A stretch of 64,000 bases of DNA from Anaerococcus hydrogenalis DSM 7454 (GTDB lineage: Bacteria > Bacillota > Clostridia > Tissierellales > Peptoniphilaceae). The first letter of the stretch is position 1; each line of letters opens with the position of its first letter. The position numbers and the translations under genes were made by a program. The stretch spans positions 1 through 64,000 of the forward strand of contig NZ_ABXA01000031.1 in the NCBI RefSeq assembly GCF_000173355.1, given 5' to 3'. The notes under the pieces are model-generated. The model was not told the DNA's origin, did not search any database, and saw only the letters and a program-made list of their open reading frames with translations. Positions 47,545 to 56,003 of the stretch are shown piece by piece.

Positions 47545-47558
47545 TAAATAACAAAAAA

Positions 47559-47589
47559 AATACTTGATAAAATAAAATTACCAAGTATT
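47559..47589 (-). terminator. Terminator after the anti-sigma-like gene
   Basis: On the minus strand AATACTTG and CAAGTATT pair across a 15-base AT-rich loop, followed by T7. It overlaps the stop of the gene at 47588. Confidence 0.75.
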
Positions 47590-47986
47590 ATATATACAAT
47601 TTTATCTTCGAATTTCTTTTTACCAAGGCTATTATAATATTATCTTTAATTATTAAATCATCTGCTAGGGTATAAACAAGTTTTATCCCCCTACCATGAT
47701 CATTTAAACCATCATTTTCATAAAGATAATCAATTCCTTCTCCCTCATCTTTCACTTTTATTAGGCAACAATCATCATCCATGATAAAAGTTGTATCAAT
47801 GATCTTATCATACTGACACCTGTTTCCATGTTCATAGGAATTTATTATAAGTTCATCTAGGATTAATCTTATTTTAAAAATTAAATCCTCATCTTATTTT
47901 TTTTTTTTTAAATTTAAAACAAGCTCGTCCCTAAATTTTTTTATTGCTTCAAGGTCTGTAGGCATTGTGTTTCTAATAAGTTCCAT
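47588..47986 (-). pseudogene. RsbW/SpoIIAB-like ATP-binding anti-sigma-factor-type protein, in-frame stop
   Basis: From ATG 47986 (preceded by TGAGGG) the frame reads MELIRNTMPTDLEAIKKF, RDELVLNLKKKK and then stops with TAA directly after a run of 13 A. The same frame then continues open, DEDLIFKIRLILDELIINSY (N box ELIINSYEHGN), then VKDEGEGID and NDHGRGIKLVYTLADDL, to the stop at 47588. The parts together are the HATPase_c fold of RsbW/SpoIIAB kinases (133 codons). Because the frame is unchanged, the stop is a nonsense codon rather than a frameshift, unless two indels cancel. A partner anti-anti-sigma factor is not adjacent. Confidence 0.72.
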
Positions 47987-48065
47987 ATTATCCCTCATCT
48001 CTTACTAATAGACTTATACCCAATAAAAAAATTTTTGTCAATTTTTCTGCTAGTTTTTAAAATTA

Positions 48066-48092
48066 TTGATTTTTTTAATTTTGTAGTATAAT
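48066..48092 (+). promoter_or_regulatory. Promoter of the rubredoxin gene
   Basis: TATAAT at 48087-48092 with TTGATT (48066-48071) and a rather short 15-base spacer. AAAGGAG lies about 8 bases before the ATG at 48123. Confidence 0.65.
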
Positions 48093-48122
48093 GTTAATAT
48101 AACGAAACGAAAGGAGAATATT

Positions 48123-48281
48123 ATGAAATACGTATGTACAGCTTGTGGATATATCTATGATCCTGCAAACGGAGATCCAGATAACGGAATCGACGCAGGA
48201 ACAGAATTCAAAGATCTACCAGAAGATTGGGTTTGCCCAGTTTGTGGAGTAGGCAAAGATATGTTCGAAGAACAAGAATAA
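48123..48281 (+). CDS. Rubredoxin
   Basis: A 52-aa iron protein with one Fe bound by four Cys in two CxxC knuckles: [12 protein letters not shown] (Cys5, Cys8) and [13 protein letters not shown] (Cys38, Cys41). Between them lies the typical acidic [13 protein letters not shown] and LPEDW. Rubredoxins carry electrons to oxygen and peroxide-reducing proteins in anaerobes. It is monocistronic with its own promoter and a terminator hairpin. The unusual C-terminus (FEEQE) is normal for the family. Confidence 0.97.
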   Translation: MKYVCTACGYIYDPANGDPDNGIDAGTEFKDLPEDWVCPVCGVGKDMFEEQE

Positions 48282-48294
48282 GATTTTTTTTATG

Positions 48295-48317
48295 AGAGGC
48301 TTAAGCCTCTCTTTTTT
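48295..48317 (+). terminator. Rubredoxin terminator
   Basis: AGAGGCTT/AAGCCTCT is a perfect palindromic stem followed by CTTTTTT, 14 bases after the stop. Confidence 0.8.
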
Positions 48318-48342
48318 GTAAATTCGTATTCATGATTTTTTT

Positions 48343-48939
48343 ATGAAATATTTTTTGAAAAAACATAGTAAAAAAATTAAAATATCTATAAGCATTGGTC
48401 TTTCTATTTTATTTTTTTATTTTTTATATAGATTATATGTATTAGGAATACTTACAAATTCAGATAAATTGTATGATTATATCGGTGCTTTTTCATATCT
48501 TGCTCCTTTAATATTTATAATTTTGAAAGTTTTAATAGGATTTGTTCCTTTTATTCCAACAACAATTTTTATAGTAATAGGTTTCGCTTTGTTTGGTCAA
48601 AAATTTGGCTTATTTTTAAATTACATAACAGGTCTTATGACTGCTGTTTTAAATTACACTTTGACAAGAATTTACGGTAAAAGATTTTTGAATTTATTTT
48701 TACCCAAAAAAAGTATAAAAAAGTATGAAAGTGCTAGAAGACAGAGTACAAAAAGATTTAAAAAAGTTTTATTTCTAACAAGTGCCATGCCTTTTGCTCC
48801 AGATAATGCACTTTCCATGGTGGCAGGTTTTAAAAAATTAAACTTTAAAGATTATATTAAGACAATGTCTTTGGCTAAATTAATTGAAATTGTGATAATA
48901 GCTTATTTAATGTATCATCTAAAATTATTTCTAGCTTAA
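48343..48939 (+). CDS. VTT/DedA-domain membrane protein (TVP38/TMEM64 family)
   Basis: A 198-aa integral membrane protein with hydrophobic segments IGLSILFFYFLYRLY, YLAPLIFIILKVLIGFV, TTIFIVIGFALFG and KLIEIVIIAYLMY. The VTT domain signature is GFALFGQKFGLFLNYITG, followed by ARRQSTKRFKKVLFLTSAMP and FAPDNALSMVAGF. These proteins are thought to scramble or transport lipids, which is family knowledge. The ATG at 48343 lies 26 bases after the rubredoxin terminator and has no clear ribosome site; a small start-up problem or a start near 48343 with leaderless-type initiation is possible. It ends at a shared hairpin with the GT8 gene. Confidence 0.82.
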   Translation: MKYFLKKHSKKIKISISIGLSILFFYFLYRLYVLGILTNSDKLYDYIGAFSYLAPLIFIILKVLIGFVPFIPTTIFIVIGFALFGQKFGLFLNYITGLMTAVLNYTLTRIYGKRFLNLFLPKKSIKKYESARRQSTKRFKKVLFLTSAMPFAPDNALSMVAGFKKLNFKDYIKTMSLAKLIEIVIIAYLMYHLKLFLA

Positions 48940-48972
48940 AAAAACTCCTAATTTTAAAATTAGGAGTTTTTA
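48938..48972. terminator. Bidirectional terminator between the VTT and GT8 genes
   Basis: AAAAACTCCTAATTTT and AAAATTAGGAGTTTTT form a perfect stem of about 16 bp, with T-runs in both directions. Confidence 0.85.
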
Positions 48973-49800
48973 TATGTTCATTGCATTTTTCCAAAAATAT
49001 AAATAAAGCGATGTGAATACACCCAAATTATTTTCATCTAACCAAGGTTTTCTTTTTCCACAAAAATGCAAAAAGCAAGTATTAGATATAATATAAGAGA
49101 GCTTATATTTTTTATCCTTCAATTTATAAGCTAAATACCTTCTTGCATCATAATTATATTTTATTTCATCAATTTTTATTATTTTATTTCTAAAAACAAC
49201 ATTCAAAAGATCTTGATCCGGCATTATTAGACCCAGTGATTTTGAATTTTCTACATAATTTAAGACTTCTTTTTCATATTTTTCGCTATTTCTTGCAAGT
49301 TCTAAATTTATCATCAAAATTCCAGAATTAAAGTAATTTTCTATATCTTTATGGCCTGATGTTAAAGACAGTCTTGCTACATTTGCTGATTGAACAGTTG
49401 GAATAGTGTGAGTTGCTGCTGCAAAATAATTATCAGATAAATCCATATTGTAAAGTTCTTCACACGAATTTAAAACTAGTACATCAGGATCAAGGTATAA
49501 AATTCTATCTAAACTTTTTGGCAAGTATTTGTATGCCAAAAGTCTATAATACATTTCTTCTGTGTAATAGAAAGTTGTTTTTGCCTTTGAAAAAAGATCT
49601 TCAACCTTTATTGTATTTAATTTTCCTTTTCCTAGACTTGCTTTTTCTACAAATTTTTCAATTTCTTTTATCTTTTCATCTCTTATATCTTTATGAATTA
49701 GATATATTTCAATTTGTATATAATTACTTTTAAATAATGAATATAACATGGTCTTTAATGGATTTATATAATTTTCATCACAAGAAACTAATACGTTCAT
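48970..49800 (-). CDS. Family 8 glycosyltransferase
   Basis: A 276-aa GT8 enzyme (lipopolysaccharide galactosyl/glucosyltransferase or general stress protein A type). It starts MNVLVSCDENYINPLKTMLYS, has the metal-binding DXD in RILYLDPDVLVL (near residue 102), FNSGILMINLE and LIMPDQDLLNVVF, and the C-terminal HFCGKRKPW (His contributing to the metal site). It transfers a sugar from a nucleotide sugar with inversion/retention by family. It lies next to a YitT-family gene, with 13 bases between them. The acceptor is unknown. Confidence 0.9.
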   Translation of the reverse strand: MNVLVSCDENYINPLKTMLYSLFKSNYIQIEIYLIHKDIRDEKIKEIEKFVEKASLGKGKLNTIKVEDLFSKAKTTFYYTEEMYYRLLAYKYLPKSLDRILYLDPDVLVLNSCEELYNMDLSDNYFAAATHTIPTVQSANVARLSLTSGHKDIENYFNSGILMINLELARNSEKYEKEVLNYVENSKSLGLIMPDQDLLNVVFRNKIIKIDEIKYNYDARRYLAYKLKDKKYKLSYIISNTCFLHFCGKRKPWLDENNLGVFTSLYLYFWKNAMNI

Positions 49801-49813
49801 TAATTTTTCCTTT

Positions 49814-50788
49814 CTAATGAAGGTCTGTAGAGTAAAAGCCCTTACCTATTATTGATGAGGTATCTAAAACTGTTATAAAGCAACGTGGGTCAATTTCTCT
49901 TATATATTTTCTAAAAAGGGCTGCTTCATAATCATTAGTTACACACAAAAATACTGATTGGTCTTTTTTATAATATAGGCCTGTACCATCAATTACAGTT
50001 GCTGACCTATTTAATTTGTCTCTAATAAATACACTGATTTCTTCTTGCTTGGACGTAATTATCAAAAATAATTTTGCCGTGTTAAAGGATGCAATAAATT
50101 GATTTACTACAAGTCCTTTCATCAAAAGTCCAAGGCATGATAAAAGTCCGATTTCTGCACCGAACATTTTTATTGACATCAAGGTTAAAATAGAATCTCC
50201 AATCAATAGAGATTTGCCAATATTTAAATTGGTGTATTTATTTATAATCATGGCGATTATATCGGTTCCTCCACTGGATGCAGATAGATTAAAAAGAATT
50301 GAGGAGCCAAGGGCAGGGATTAATACTGCACAAAATAATTCTAAAAGTTTATTATCTGTAAAGGGCGTTGTGTGAGGCATAATTTTACTTAATAAAAGGG
50401 CTGTTAAGGAATTTAGTATGGATACGTAGCCCGTTTTTATTACAAAGTTTTTCCCCAAAATAAAATACGCCAAGACTAATAAGGAAAGATTTAAAACCAA
50501 GGTTATAAAGGCTGGTGATAGAGGAAGGCTATTGGAAAGCAGTATGGATGCCCCCTCTACTCCGCCTATTACAAAATGGTTAGGATATTTGAAAAAATGT
50601 GTACCATTTGCCATCAAAACTGCTGCAAAACTCATCAAGAAAAACTTCTTTCTTGGACTTAAAGGTTCGTGGGCAAATTTATCTTTTTTCCTATCTTTTC
50701 TTAAAATTTTTATAGCAGCATTTCTTTCAAGAATATGTTTTAATTTTTCTTTTTCAGAAAAATTACTTTCACCTATATTTTCGTTCAT
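49814..50788 (-). CDS. YitT family membrane protein
   Basis: A 324-aa protein with about five hydrophobic segments (e.g. SFAAVLMANGTHFF, PAFITLVLNLSLLVLAYFIL, IPALGSSILFNLSAS) and the YitT/DUF161 signature SSGGTDIIAMIINKYTNLN. The C-terminal cytoplasmic DUF2179 domain reads FLIITSKQEEISVFIRDKL and YIREIDPRCFITVLDTS. An N-terminal charged extension of about 45 residues precedes the first membrane segment. It may act as a transporter or exporter; function is not established. The gene starts 56 bases after the CofE-like gene ends on the same strand. Confidence 0.85.
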   Translation of the reverse strand: MNENIGESNFSEKEKLKHILERNAAIKILRKDRKKDKFAHEPLSPRKKFFLMSFAAVLMANGTHFFKYPNHFVIGGVEGASILLSNSLPLSPAFITLVLNLSLLVLAYFILGKNFVIKTGYVSILNSLTALLLSKIMPHTTPFTDNKLLELFCAVLIPALGSSILFNLSASSGGTDIIAMIINKYTNLNIGKSLLIGDSILTLMSIKMFGAEIGLLSCLGLLMKGLVVNQFIASFNTAKLFLIITSKQEEISVFIRDKLNRSATVIDGTGLYYKKDQSVFLCVTNDYEAALFRKYIREIDPRCFITVLDTSSIIGKGFYSTDLH

Positions 50789-50844
50789 TTTTACTAATTT
50801 TTTAATCCTCCAAGTTTATAAAAAAAAAGCCTCTCGGCTTTTTT

Positions 50845-52026
50845 TTAATCATTTGAATAATTATCAAAATACCCTTGTATAAGAACAACAGGAGTTCCCT
50901 TATCACCAGAACCTGATGTTAAATCACAAAGTGATCCTAAAAGGTCTGTAATTTGTCTAGGTGTTGTTCCTAAAGTTTCATTTGTACCTTTTAAGTCATC
51001 TTTTTTGTGAGAAATTCTTTCTCTCATTTTTTCGGTTCTTTCATCAATTGATAAGTCTTTTAATTCGGTATCAGCTATATATTTGATTTTTAATTCGTTT
51101 GGTGTTCCAGAAAGTCCCTTTGTATATGCTGGGGATACAACTGGATCTGCAAGCTCCCAAATTTTTCCAACTGGGTCTTTGAAAGCTCCATCGCCGTAAA
51201 TCATTACTTCAATTTCTTTATTGTATTTTTCAATAAGTCTTTTTTGAAGCTCATCTACGAAAACTTGGCCGTCTCTTGGGAATAATTTTACTACATCGTC
51301 TGTAGAAAGATTTGATCCAAGTAAACCATAATCTTCGTTATAACCTGATCCATCAACTGATTGTGTCATTATTTCATCTAGTCCGTAAACTTCTTCGGCA
51401 CCAGATTTTTCAAGAAGTTTTTTAGTTAAGTCTCTTGTATGAATTTGGCAAACTAAAACACTTTTTGTAAATTTAAGCACATCTTTTGGATTGTTGAAAA
51501 AATGTACCTCACTGTTTTTTGCCATTTCCTTGTAAAGAGAAATATAGTCAACTCCAGTAAATTCGTGTTTGTAATCTCCTGCAAGTTTTCTAAATTCTTC
51601 TTCTGATAAGATATCTGAATAAGGATTTACATCACTTTCAAATAAGTCCATCCTATCCATAATATAATTTCCTACTTCATCTTGTGGATAAGATAAACAG
51701 ATGTGAAGTTTTTTACCACTTAAAGCGAAAGCTTTTAACATAATTGAAAATCTGTTTCTACTTAAAATTGGGAATAATATTGCTATTTCATCTGCTTTGA
51801 ATTTGTTATTGATGTCTTTAGCAATTTGTTCACAAGTTGCGTAGTTTCCTTGAGCTCTTGCTACAAGTGATTCTGTAACACAAACTACATCCTTATCCTT
51901 TAATTCGATATTCTTTGATTCAACAGCATTGTTTACGCTATCAAATACTATATCTACTAAGTTATCTCCTGTCTCAATAATAGGTGTCCTAACACCCATT
52001 GATACTGTTCCTATTAATCTATCCAT
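50845..52026 (-). CDS. CofE-like (coenzyme F420-0:L-glutamate ligase family) protein
   Basis: A 393-aa protein similar to F420-0:gamma-glutamyl ligase. It begins MDRLIGTVSMGVRTPIIETG and has VVCVTESLVARAQGNYATCE, RNRFSIMLKAFAL and YGDGAFKDPVGKIWELADPV (which contain metal and nucleotide contacts). F420 itself is not expected in Firmicutes of this kind, so the substrate may be different; related proteins are found across Firmicutes without F420. The gene stands alone, with a hairpin (AAAAAGCC TCTC GGCTTTTTT near 50822-50847) as terminator. Confidence 0.82.
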   Translation of the reverse strand: MDRLIGTVSMGVRTPIIETGDNLVDIVFDSVNNAVESKNIELKDKDVVCVTESLVARAQGNYATCEQIAKDINNKFKADEIAILFPILSRNRFSIMLKAFALSGKKLHICLSYPQDEVGNYIMDRMDLFESDVNPYSDILSEEEFRKLAGDYKHEFTGVDYISLYKEMAKNSEVHFFNNPKDVLKFTKSVLVCQIHTRDLTKKLLEKSGAEEVYGLDEIMTQSVDGSGYNEDYGLLGSNLSTDDVVKLFPRDGQVFVDELQKRLIEKYNKEIEVMIYGDGAFKDPVGKIWELADPVVSPAYTKGLSGTPNELKIKYIADTELKDLSIDERTEKMRERISHKKDDLKGTNETLGTTPRQITDLLGSLCDLTSGSGDKGTPVVLIQGYFDNYSND

Positions 52027-52093
52027 ACATGCTCCTTCCTCAGGTATTATACAATAAATTTTTTTAAAAATAAAGATAAAATTTAATTTTTTT

Positions 52094-52468
52094 TTACGAT
52101 TTTACCTTTTGTTTTGTCTTGCATTTTGGGCATTTTACCATAATTTTTCCTTTGCCCTTAGGAATACGTAATTCTTGTCCACAGGATTTACACTTAATAT
52201 ACTTATATTTTTTATCTCCAAATATTTTCCTCTTAATTTTTCTATATTTTTTTTGAATTGGATTTAAAAATTTTAATTTAAAAATATAATTTTCACTGTT
52301 TCTTTTAATCTCATTTGTTGAAATAGTCCTAAATATGGCATAAAAAACAATAATTAAGGGTAGGGCTTGTAAAAAATCAATTTTTAAAAAATAATTTAAT
52401 AGCATAAGTCCTATGGCAAACCATACTAGTCCTATTGATAGTTCATCTATTCCATGTCTTTTTTTCAA
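52094..52468 (-). CDS. Small membrane protein with C-terminal zinc-ribbon
   Basis: A 124-aa protein with two hydrophobic segments (LSIGLVWFAIGLMLLNYFL, LQALPLIIVFYAIF) and a zinc-ribbon near residue 93 (CKSCGQELRIPKGKGKIMVK, then CPKCK). Two CxxC pairs separated by 19 residues are typical of rubredoxin-like ribbons. The ATG is 2 bases before the sirtuin stop, so it is in the sirtuin transcript. I do not recognise a named family, so function is unknown. Confidence 0.7.
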   Translation of the reverse strand: MKKRHGIDELSIGLVWFAIGLMLLNYFLKIDFLQALPLIIVFYAIFRTISTNEIKRNSENYIFKLKFLNPIQKKYRKIKRKIFGDKKYKYIKCKSCGQELRIPKGKGKIMVKCPKCKTKQKVKS

Positions 52469-52470
52469 AA

Positions 52471-53208
52471 TTAAACACCTTCTACTAATTCTTTCATTAT
52501 TTTTGATATATCTCCCTTTAAAAGATAGTCTGCTTTATTATCTTTTGGGGTAGGATCTCTATTTATGACAATAAGTTTTTTGCCCCTATAAAAATCTATA
52601 AGTCCTGCTGCTGGATATACAACTAAACTTGTTCCTCCAACTATCAAAACATCAGCCTGACTAATTAAATTTACAGCATAGTTTATATTATCATTATTTA
52701 AACTTTCTCCATACAAAACTATATCAGGTCTTACAACTGATTCACACTCATCGCATGTGACTAAATTATTAAATTTTTTTACATAAGAAAGATCAAAATT
52801 TTTCCCACAAGATGTGCAGTAATAATCTCTCAAATTTCCGTGAAGCTCAACTACATTTTTACTTCCTGCTTCTTGGTGGAGAGAGTCTATATTTTGGGTA
52901 ACTATCCCCTTTAATTTTCCCATTTTTTCAAGTTTTGTTAGGGCAAAATGGCAATCATTTGGTTTTATCCCTTCAATCATCAAATTTTCTTTTGCATATT
53001 CCATAAATTTATCAGGATGGTTTACGAAAAATTCATGACTTAGCATATATTCTGGTGAATATGAAGAATTATTTTCTCTATTATAAAGTCCTGTTGCAGA
53101 CCTAAAATCTGGAACTCCAGATGCAGTTGATACTCCTGCTCCACCAAAAAATACAATATTGTTTGACTCTTTTATTATTTTTTTGACATCATTAATTTTA
53201 TTATCCAT
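52471..53208 (-). CDS. cobB: Sirtuin, NAD-dependent protein deacylase
   Basis: A 245-aa class of protein deacetylase using NAD. Motifs: FFGGAGVSTASGVPDFRS (residue 20), TQNIDSLHQEAG (catalytic His follows in VVELHGNL), a zinc site CTSCGKNFDLSYVKK ... CDECE, and GTSLVVYPAAGLIDF near residue 190. Length and order are normal. It is followed by the small zinc-ribbon protein. Bacterial CobB controls acetyl-CoA synthetase and other metabolic enzymes. Confidence 0.93.
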   Translation of the reverse strand: MDNKINDVKKIIKESNNIVFFGGAGVSTASGVPDFRSATGLYNRENNSSYSPEYMLSHEFFVNHPDKFMEYAKENLMIEGIKPNDCHFALTKLEKMGKLKGIVTQNIDSLHQEAGSKNVVELHGNLRDYYCTSCGKNFDLSYVKKFNNLVTCDECESVVRPDIVLYGESLNNDNINYAVNLISQADVLIVGGTSLVVYPAAGLIDFYRGKKLIVINRDPTPKDNKADYLLKGDISKIMKELVEGV

Positions 53209-53233
53209 AAGATCTCCTTACTATGACTATACC

Positions 53234-53398
53234 CTACTTGTGTTTTTTAAACTTATTGTCAATGCTTGCCCCAAAAAAGGCACCAAGAACTGCACAGATA
53301 ACTGCAACCATTTCTTTGTTTGGAAAATTATAGGCATTATTTAAAATAATAGAAATTATAACCCCTCCTATTATTCCTATATACATATTTTTATTCAT
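53234..53398 (-). CDS. Small membrane protein of 54 residues
   Basis: From ATG 53398 (GTGAGG 6-8 bases upstream) the frame reads MNKNMYIGIIGGVIISIILN, NAYNFPNKEMVAVICAVLGA, FFGASIDNKFKKHK. There are two hydrophobic segments separated by a short charged turn. It lies between sirtuin and a GntR-ABC cassette on the same strand, 7 bases after the permease stop. Such short proteins are often missed. Function unknown. Confidence 0.65.
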   Translation of the reverse strand: MNKNMYIGIIGGVIISIILNNAYNFPNKEMVAVICAVLGAFFGASIDNKFKKHK

Positions 53399-53405
53399 AT
53401 AAACC

Positions 53406-54140
53406 TCACGATAAATCTAGATCTTTTCTTAATATTTTTGCATTTATCCTAAATAAGATAAGCGTAACTATTATATAATAGGAAAAACTTGTTAAATTTA
53501 TATAGAAAGCGCCCTTATATTTTATATAGGCATAAATAAAAGCCATATAATTATAATTTTTTAAGAGCATTTTGTTATTTAAGAATAGAAAATTTTTATT
53601 TACAAAAAATCCAACAGCTAATATCAAAACCATAATTATAAAAATTAAGATGGCAGAAGTTTTTCTTCTTAGCATAAACCTATCCATTTGCATGTACAAA
53701 AATATTAGAAGAGATATTATATTTACTAAAATCATTATAAAAATTAATGATAAGAGAGATTTTAAATTCATATAAATTCCTACTACATAAAATAGGAACA
53801 CTGACAAAAATACCAAAAGCCAAAAGAATATATTTATCACCAAAAGTTTTGCACTTATAAATTCTTTAGCACTTATGGGCAAGGAAAATGTTAATATTGA
53901 CCTATTTGTGTAAAGGTCCTTGTAAAAAGAATTTATTATAAAATAGGAAATTGTAAGTATAAATACAACAACTACTATTATTTCTATTGAATTTACGGCT
54001 GAGTTTATCTCCAGTGATTGGGAAATGGCCCCAAGGGTTTTTATTGATAGTAAGGATATTAATAGGATCACAAATGTTGCAACTGTTGAAATAAAAAATT
54101 TCATATTTGATTTTACATCATATTTTAAATACTTTCTCAT
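53406..54140 (-). CDS. ABC-type export permease subunit (first of two)
   Basis: A 244-aa protein with about six hydrophobic segments (MKFFISTVATFVILLISLLS, IEIIVVVVFILTISYFIINS, LLVFLSVFLFYVVG, LIFIMILVNIISLLIFLY, IIMVLILAVGFFVNK, YIIVTLILFRI). It has the outline of ABC-2/YtrC-like permeases. The gene follows another permease and an ATPase on the same strand with only short gaps. It is likely the second membrane half of a heterodimeric exporter. The substrate is unknown. Confidence 0.75.
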   Translation of the reverse strand: MRKYLKYDVKSNMKFFISTVATFVILLISLLSIKTLGAISQSLEINSAVNSIEIIVVVVFILTISYFIINSFYKDLYTNRSILTFSLPISAKEFISAKLLVINIFFWLLVFLSVFLFYVVGIYMNLKSLLSLIFIMILVNIISLLIFLYMQMDRFMLRRKTSAILIFIIMVLILAVGFFVNKNFLFLNNKMLLKNYNYMAFIYAYIKYKGAFYINLTSFSYYIIVTLILFRINAKILRKDLDLS

Positions 54141-54148
54141 AAGATCTC

Positions 54149-54937
54149 CTAAAAATCTATCTTTTCTTCTATCAAAAATACATTATAAAAAAATGTAAGT
54201 GCTATTATTAAAACCGAAAAGATTAACATCCAAATATTTATCCCAATAATTTTTCCATCTAGGCCATTATAAAGCATTGATATATCTATCCCATTTATAT
54301 TTATAAGCCTTTGGATAGAGAAATTTTTAAGGCTTAGTGCTACCGGGCTTATTTGGTAGATATTTCTTAAAAGCCAGACTACAATTGTAAATAATACAAT
54401 AGATAAGACTACTGTTACAAAGGAATAGTATCTTTTAAAAATTTGAACTTTTGAAAGGGTCATGCCCAAAGTTAATAAAAGATAGGCTATTGAATAATAA
54501 ATTCCACTGACTACCACATAAGCTAGAAGACTTGAGGGAGAAATATTTACAAGTCCTTTGGAAATTTCTAAAATATTTGCCCCAAGGATCAAGGATCCTA
54601 CAAAAATTAAAAGACTTAAAAATCCCACCAATACACTTGCCAAAAATTTTGCAAAAATAATCCTTGCCACAGAAACATTTATGGTAAAAGTTATATAGGA
54701 TGACTTATCAAAAATATCCCTTTTGAACCTAACCGTAAAAAATATAAGGCAAATTGATAAAATTATAAGAGCCAAGGCAAGAAGGAGGATAAAAAATGAA
54801 AAATTTTTATTTTCCATATCAAAGCTATTAAATTTATAAAAAACTCCAGTAATAGCTACTGAAATTATGGACAAAAGTGCCATAAGCAGAAAAAATCCCC
54901 TAGACCTTTTTAATTCATACTTTAAAAACTTAATCAT
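54149..54937 (-). CDS. ABC-type export permease subunit (second of two)
   Basis: A 262-aa membrane protein with about six segments (ALLSIISVAITGVFY, FFILLLALALIILSICLIFFTV, FLASVLVGFLSLLIFVGSLIL, SIAYLLLTLGMTLS, VVLSIVLFTIVVWLLR, WMLIFSVLIIALTFFY). It starts 4 bases inside the end of the ATPase gene. Layout: ATPase, permease, permease, preceded by a GntR-like gene, as in ytrABC-type clusters. Both permeases are similar in size and may derive from an old duplication. Confidence 0.75.
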   Translation of the reverse strand: MIKFLKYELKRSRGFFLLMALLSIISVAITGVFYKFNSFDMENKNFSFFILLLALALIILSICLIFFTVRFKRDIFDKSSYITFTINVSVARIIFAKFLASVLVGFLSLLIFVGSLILGANILEISKGLVNISPSSLLAYVVVSGIYYSIAYLLLTLGMTLSKVQIFKRYYSFVTVVLSIVLFTIVVWLLRNIYQISPVALSLKNFSIQRLININGIDISMLYNGLDGKIIGINIWMLIFSVLIIALTFFYNVFLIEEKIDF

Positions 54938-55632
54938 ATTACAAAAATTTCCTTATATAAATCTACCATTTGTTTTTTATACTTATCCCTTAAATCTTCA
55001 GCATCTTCTTCCATAAGAATTTGCCCTCTTTGGATAAAGGCTGCCCTGTCAAAAAGATTTTCTAAATCTCCAATTTGGTGGGTTGTAATAATTATTGTCC
55101 TACCAATATCTACAGTCTTTATAATTGCAGATAAAATCATATCTTTAGCAATTGGATCTACCCCCTCAATCGGCTCATCTAAAATATATAATTTTGTATC
55201 ACGAGATAAAGTCAAAGCCAAAAGAAGTCTTTCCTTCATCCCCTTTGATAATTTATCAGAATATCCTTCTTTTGGAATTTTCATAAATTCAAAAAGTTCC
55301 TTGCAAACTCTCATATTAAAATCATCATAAAAATCCTTGTAAAGATTTACAGTATCTTCAATTGTTAAATTATCATAAAGATGATAGGCATCAGGAAGGT
55401 AGGAGATTATTTTTTTAGTATCGACTCCAACTTTTTTTCCATCAATTAAAATCTCCCCATCATTTGGCTTGATAAGACCCATAATACATTTTAAAAGGGT
55501 AGTTTTACCAGAACCATTTGGGCCCATAAGACCCAAAATCTTTCCCTTTTCAAGTTTTAAATTTATCCCATCAAGCACATTTTTCTTGCCATAGGTTTTT
55601 TTCAAATTTTTAATCTCTAAAATATTATCCAT
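54934..55632 (-). CDS. ABC transporter ATP-binding protein
   Basis: A 232-aa ATPase. Walker A is GPNGSGKTTLLKCIM (residue 37), the signature LSKGMKERLLLAL, Walker B LYILDEPIEGVDP. It is preceded by GKKVGVDTKKIISYLPD. The start codon is 8 bases inside the GntR-like gene and its stop overlaps the next permease, so the cassette is translationally coupled. YtrB/BcrA-like exporters of this form are often induced by cell-envelope antibiotics, but the substrate here is unknown. Confidence 0.88.
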   Translation of the reverse strand: MDNILEIKNLKKTYGKKNVLDGINLKLEKGKILGLMGPNGSGKTTLLKCIMGLIKPNDGEILIDGKKVGVDTKKIISYLPDAYHLYDNLTIEDTVNLYKDFYDDFNMRVCKELFEFMKIPKEGYSDKLSKGMKERLLLALTLSRDTKLYILDEPIEGVDPIAKDMILSAIIKTVDIGRTIIITTHQIGDLENLFDRAAFIQRGQILMEEDAEDLRDKYKKQMVDLYKEIFVI

Positions 55633-55975
55633 TAGCCCTCATCCTCAAACTTACAAAATCATAAACACCTTCATTGGAAATTCCAATAGAATTCATATTT
55701 TTTAAAAAATCATTCAAATATCCATTGGCAAATTCCACTATAAGGGCATTTTTCTTGCTTTCATCAATTTTCATATAATAGTAATCACTTTTTGCTTCAA
55801 TCAAATCTTCATCCAAAAGCCTTTGGTAAGTCTTATCAACATAAGAAGGATTTACCCTAAACTTATTGATTAGAAATTCTTTTTCATAAAACTTATCTCC
55901 ATCTTTTAGAAAATCATTTATAATATTTTTGGCAACAAAGTTTCTAATTTCATTATTTACAGACCTATCTTCCAT
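55625..55975 (-). CDS. GntR-family (YtrA-like) transcriptional regulator, short
   Basis: A 116-aa protein with an N-terminal winged helix (MEDRSVNNEIRNFVAKNIIN, then FLKDGDKFYEKEFLINKFRV, NPSYVDKTYQRLLDEDLIEA). The C-terminal part lacks a large effector domain, as in the YtrA subfamily. It is the first gene of the GntR-ABC-permease-permease cassette and probably represses it. Its start ATG has AAGGAG 6-7 bases upstream. The operator is not visible. Confidence 0.8.
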   Translation of the reverse strand: MEDRSVNNEIRNFVAKNIINDFLKDGDKFYEKEFLINKFRVNPSYVDKTYQRLLDEDLIEAKSDYYYMKIDESKKNALIVEFANGYLNDFLKNMNSIGISNEGVYDFVSLRMRANG

Positions 55976-56003
55976 ATTTTCTCCTTTTCTTTACTATATT
56001 AAG

